A stretch of DNA of 7,168 bases, from NCBI GenBank assembly GCA_016781705.1, contig JADDPV010000146.1, forward strand, positions 1-7,168. Reading direction: 5' to 3'. Under the pieces are notes generated by a model. It did not search any database and was not told where the DNA came from. It worked only from the letters and a program-made list of their open reading frames with translations. This DNA comes from Rubrobacter sp. Its GTDB lineage: Bacteria > Actinomycetota > Rubrobacteria > Rubrobacterales > Rubrobacteraceae. Within the stretch, counting starts at the first letter, position 1; every line of letters starts with the position of its first letter. Below, one piece after another: positions 5,283-7,168 of this stretch. A program made the position numbers and the translations under genes.

Positions 5283-6713
5283 ATGGGGAGCGCTCGAAAG
5301 CAGGAGAAGAGAAGCACGGCGGCGGAGGTGGAGGACCTCAAGCTTTTCGAGCTTGAGAAGAGTCCTATTATCAACGTCGAGATCAACCTCGAGCTGATAC
5401 CGCTCTTTCTCTATAAGGCGCGCGGCCGTTCCGAGGAGAGCCTCGAGGCTACTAATGTGATCCGCACCCCCGACGGTCAGCGCATCGAGCAGTACGTCAA
5501 GGTGGTCGGTGGGCGCGAGTACGGGATACCCGGTCCGATGGACAGGGACGTCCACGTCGCGATCATGAAGCTGGTGCACCGGGCGGGTGGCCTGCCGCCC
5601 GACGGGGTGGTGAGCTTCAGCCTCTACGAACTCCTCAAAGTTCTGGGCAAGAACCGCGGGGGCAACAACTACGAGAAGGTCCGGGAATCTCTGGATCGTG
5701 TCGCAGACTGCGTCATCTACGCCCAAAACGCCTTCTACGACAACGAAACAGAGCAGTTCCGCACCCACCGCTTCACCCCCTGGAGCGTCCACTTCGCCAG
5801 CACCAAACAGGGCCAGGGCCGGTCGACGGAGCGTCACGTCTTGAAGTTCCACGAGATCCTGGTCCGTTCGTACAACTCCGGGTACCTCAAAATGCTCGAC
5901 ACCGACTTCTTCTTCTCACTGAAGAGCCCCATGGCGAAGAGCCTCTATCAGCTCGTCGACGCCAAGCGCCGCGGCAAGCTCTCCTGGACGGTGGGCGTTC
6001 AGCAGCTGCGGCAGCTCATCCCGATGCCCGAGAGCTACCGCTACGACTCAAAGATCCGGGAGAAGGTCGAACCTGGTCTCAAGGAGTTGAAGCGGCGGGG
6101 GTTCCTCGAGAGGGCCGACTACGAGCAGCGGGGCGAGGACCAGGTAATCTGCTTCCGGATCTCGCGCGGCTTCGTCGAGGCCCGCGAGCGGCCCCAGGTC
6201 TCGCTCTCCTCCCGCGAGCGTGGCGCCGCCGATGCCCTGGTGCGCCACGGTGTCGCCGCACAGAAGGCCGAGAAGCTCGTCTCGGAGAACGGGGCCGGGC
6301 ACTGCCGCCGCTACCTCGACGCCCTACCCCACCAGACCGGCGTCACCAACCCCGCCGGCTGGCTCATCAGGTACATCGAGAACGCCTGGCCCGTAACCCT
6401 ACCGGACGAAGCCGCCCCCCAAGAGCCCGAGATCTCCTCTATCCACGAAGCTGCCCCTCCCGACGAGGAGCACGTCCGCCGCGCCCTCAAACAGCGCCTG
6501 GAAGCCGGCGAGTTCGCGAAGACCATAGCCGACCTCGAGGCCCTCCCCTACGACCAGTACAGTCGCTTCGTCGCCGCCAGCGCCCCCATCGTGGACGCCG
6601 AGGAGAACCGCTACTACCTCTCCTTTGAAGGCGACCTCTACGTTTACCTGGGATCCCCCGAGCCGGAGAACCGGTTCTTTCTTTGCAGCCTTGAAAGGGA
6701 GGCGGCAGGGTAA
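5283..6713 (+). CDS. repA: Plasmid replication initiator protein (RepA, RPA-type)
   Basis: A 476-aa initiator expected to bind the iterons at its left, melt the origin and recruit the replisome. The N-terminal half fits the plasmid replication initiator protein A family (PF10134 type), with YGIPGPMDRDVHVAIMKLV (80-98), then FSLYELLKVLGKNRGGNNYE (112-131) and KVRESLDRVADCVIYAQNAF (132-151). A second winged-helix-like part covers about 185-295 (KFHEILVRSYNSGYLKMLD; SPMAKSLYQLVDAKRRGK). Residues about 305-370 form a helical segment ending in TNPAGWLIRYIENAWP, a motif also seen at the C-termini of other plasmid initiators. The tail (380-476) is acidic and less familiar. The ATG at 5283 has AAGGGAG just upstream, overlapping the inverted iteron, so Rep binding could also limit its expression. 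Family membership is recognised from motifs, not from a search. Confidence 0.9.
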   Translation: MGSARKQEKRSTAAEVEDLKLFELEKSPIINVEINLELIPLFLYKARGRSEESLEATNVIRTPDGQRIEQYVKVVGGREYGIPGPMDRDVHVAIMKLVHRAGGLPPDGVVSFSLYELLKVLGKNRGGNNYEKVRESLDRVADCVIYAQNAFYDNETEQFRTHRFTPWSVHFASTKQGQGRSTERHVLKFHEILVRSYNSGYLKMLDTDFFFSLKSPMAKSLYQLVDAKRRGKLSWTVGVQQLRQLIPMPESYRYDSKIREKVEPGLKELKRRGFLERADYEQRGEDQVICFRISRGFVEARERPQVSLSSRERGAADALVRHGVAAQKAEKLVSENGAGHCRRYLDALPHQTGVTNPAGWLIRYIENAWPVTLPDEAAPQEPEISSIHEAAPPDEEHVRRALKQRLEAGEFAKTIADLEALPYDQYSRFVAASAPIVDAEENRYYLSFEGDLYVYLGSPEPENRFFLCSLEREAAG

Positions 6714-7143
6714 AGATACATAATACAGGTAAATGGTTTCGACCTCTTTGCTTTTCCTTCTTTGCTGTTGTACTTCGCTTGCGGGTCTCTGTCCCACATT
6801 GTCGACGCTTCTCTTCCTGAATCGTTCCCTAGCGGTCTGCGGTACTCGTTCTTTTTCCGGTTTCCGGTCTTATGTCTTCTTCTCTGGTCTGCTTGTTGGT
6901 TGAGGCTTGGGGTTTTCGGGCTTCCGTGTTTCTCTCGGGGTCTTGCCCGGCTTCCGCTCATTTGTATTATAGGAGTATACAGGCAAGACACCACCATGCG
7001 CGAGGGAGGCGATACGGTTTTAGGTGCGGGAGCGGCGGAACCTCGGAACCGGGGTTTCGTGCGGGGGTACGACGCACTTGACGCCGGGTAGCCTGGTAAG
7101 GAAGCCCACGGCGTAACTGGATACCGAGGGAGGGATACTACAC
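6714..7143. other. Non-coding region after repA with an A-poor tract
   Basis: No credible gene was found on either strand. Positions 6741-6960 contain only about 12 A in 220 bases against about 91 T, a strong strand bias unlike the rest of the window. Open frames here have no codon pattern like the neighbouring genes. A short UUCG-type hairpin, GGTTTCGACC (6736-6745), followed by T-rich sequence could help end the repA transcript, but the stem is only three pairs. A 5-bp stem GTGCG/CGCAC with a 9-nt loop occurs near 7060-7078. Confidence 0.55.
6943..6970 (+). promoter_or_regulatory. Candidate rightward promoter
   Basis: TTGCCC (6943-6948) and TATTAT (6965-6970) are 16 nt apart. The -10 matches consensus at five of six bases and the -35 at four. 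It would transcribe toward the possible gene start at 7144. The same AT-rich core reads TATAAT on the minus strand but lacks a -35 there. Confidence 0.3.
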
Positions 7144-7168
7144 GTGGTTCCGGAGCAGTTTGAGAGGG
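7144..7168 (+). CDS. Possible start of a gene running off the right edge
   Basis: A GTG at 7144 is preceded by GAGGGAGGG (7126-7134) about nine bases away, a fair ribosome site, and opens a frame reading MVPEQFER before the window ends. The wording is reminiscent of the start of some small HTH proteins, but eight residues cannot identify a family. Confidence 0.3.

Noticed and set aside
6644..6997. Minus-strand 117-aa open frame with a TATAAT upstream of an internal ATG
   Set aside because: It overlaps the repA 3' end, its composition simply reflects the purine-rich strand, third codon positions are not GC-biased as in the real genes, and no -35 fits.
7083..7160. tRNA-like stretch (GGGTAGCCTGGTAAGG)
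   Set aside because: It resembles a D-arm, but no 7-bp acceptor stem, anticodon arm or GTTCRAAYC T-loop can be formed.

Overview
The window is high in GC and looks like the replication region of a plasmid, most likely from an actinobacterium. A Rubrobacter-like host would fit, given the RepA type, heavy use of GTG/TTG starts and GC-ending codons, and an XRE / ImmA-IrrE / seven-helix membrane protein trio best known from actinobacteria. The host is an inference; nothing in the window names it.

Layout. Positions 1-249 are non-coding, with an AT-rich island (about 150-215) holding candidate leftward promoters. Positions 250-4525 are a five-gene minus-strand operon. In transcription order it encodes a 129-aa charged hypothetical protein (TTG start with a good Shine-Dalgarno), a family-2 membrane glycosyltransferase (430 aa), a tandem-HTH XRE-type regulator (226 aa), an ImmA/IrrE-type zinc metallopeptidase (192 aa) and a seven-helix membrane protein with a soluble C-terminal domain (446 aa, MAB_1171c/DUF6545-like). 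The first junction is a 4-nt gap. The other three are ATGA, ATGA and GTGA overlaps, so the genes are probably translated as one coupled unit.

Positions 4526-5282 are a divergent intergenic region that looks like the replication origin. It contains about 13 copies of an 18-bp iteron (consensus TATCGTCCTGTCCGGGAA). The last seven are at exact 22-bp spacing (starts 4963, 4985, 5007, 5029, 5051, 5073, 5095). AT-rich dyad elements of the TTTTGCTGCGAAA type flank the array. A further iteron-like copy lies inverted at 5256-5273, against the Shine-Dalgarno of the rightward repA gene (5283-6713), which suggests Rep autoregulation. RepA is a 476-aa initiator of the plasmid 'replication initiator protein A' type. 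Positions 6714-7143 hold no convincing gene but include a 220-nt stretch almost devoid of A on the plus strand. A candidate GTG start at 7144 may begin another gene that runs out of the window.

How it may work together: RepA probably binds the direct iterons to open the nearby AT-rich DNA, and the inverted copy to limit its own synthesis. The operon resembles a peptidase-controlled switch: a membrane protein senses something, the ImmA-like peptidase cleaves or inactivates the XRE regulator, and operon expression changes. The built-in glycosyltransferase suggests the output is a modified lipid or envelope molecule. That model is a hypothesis from gene order and families.
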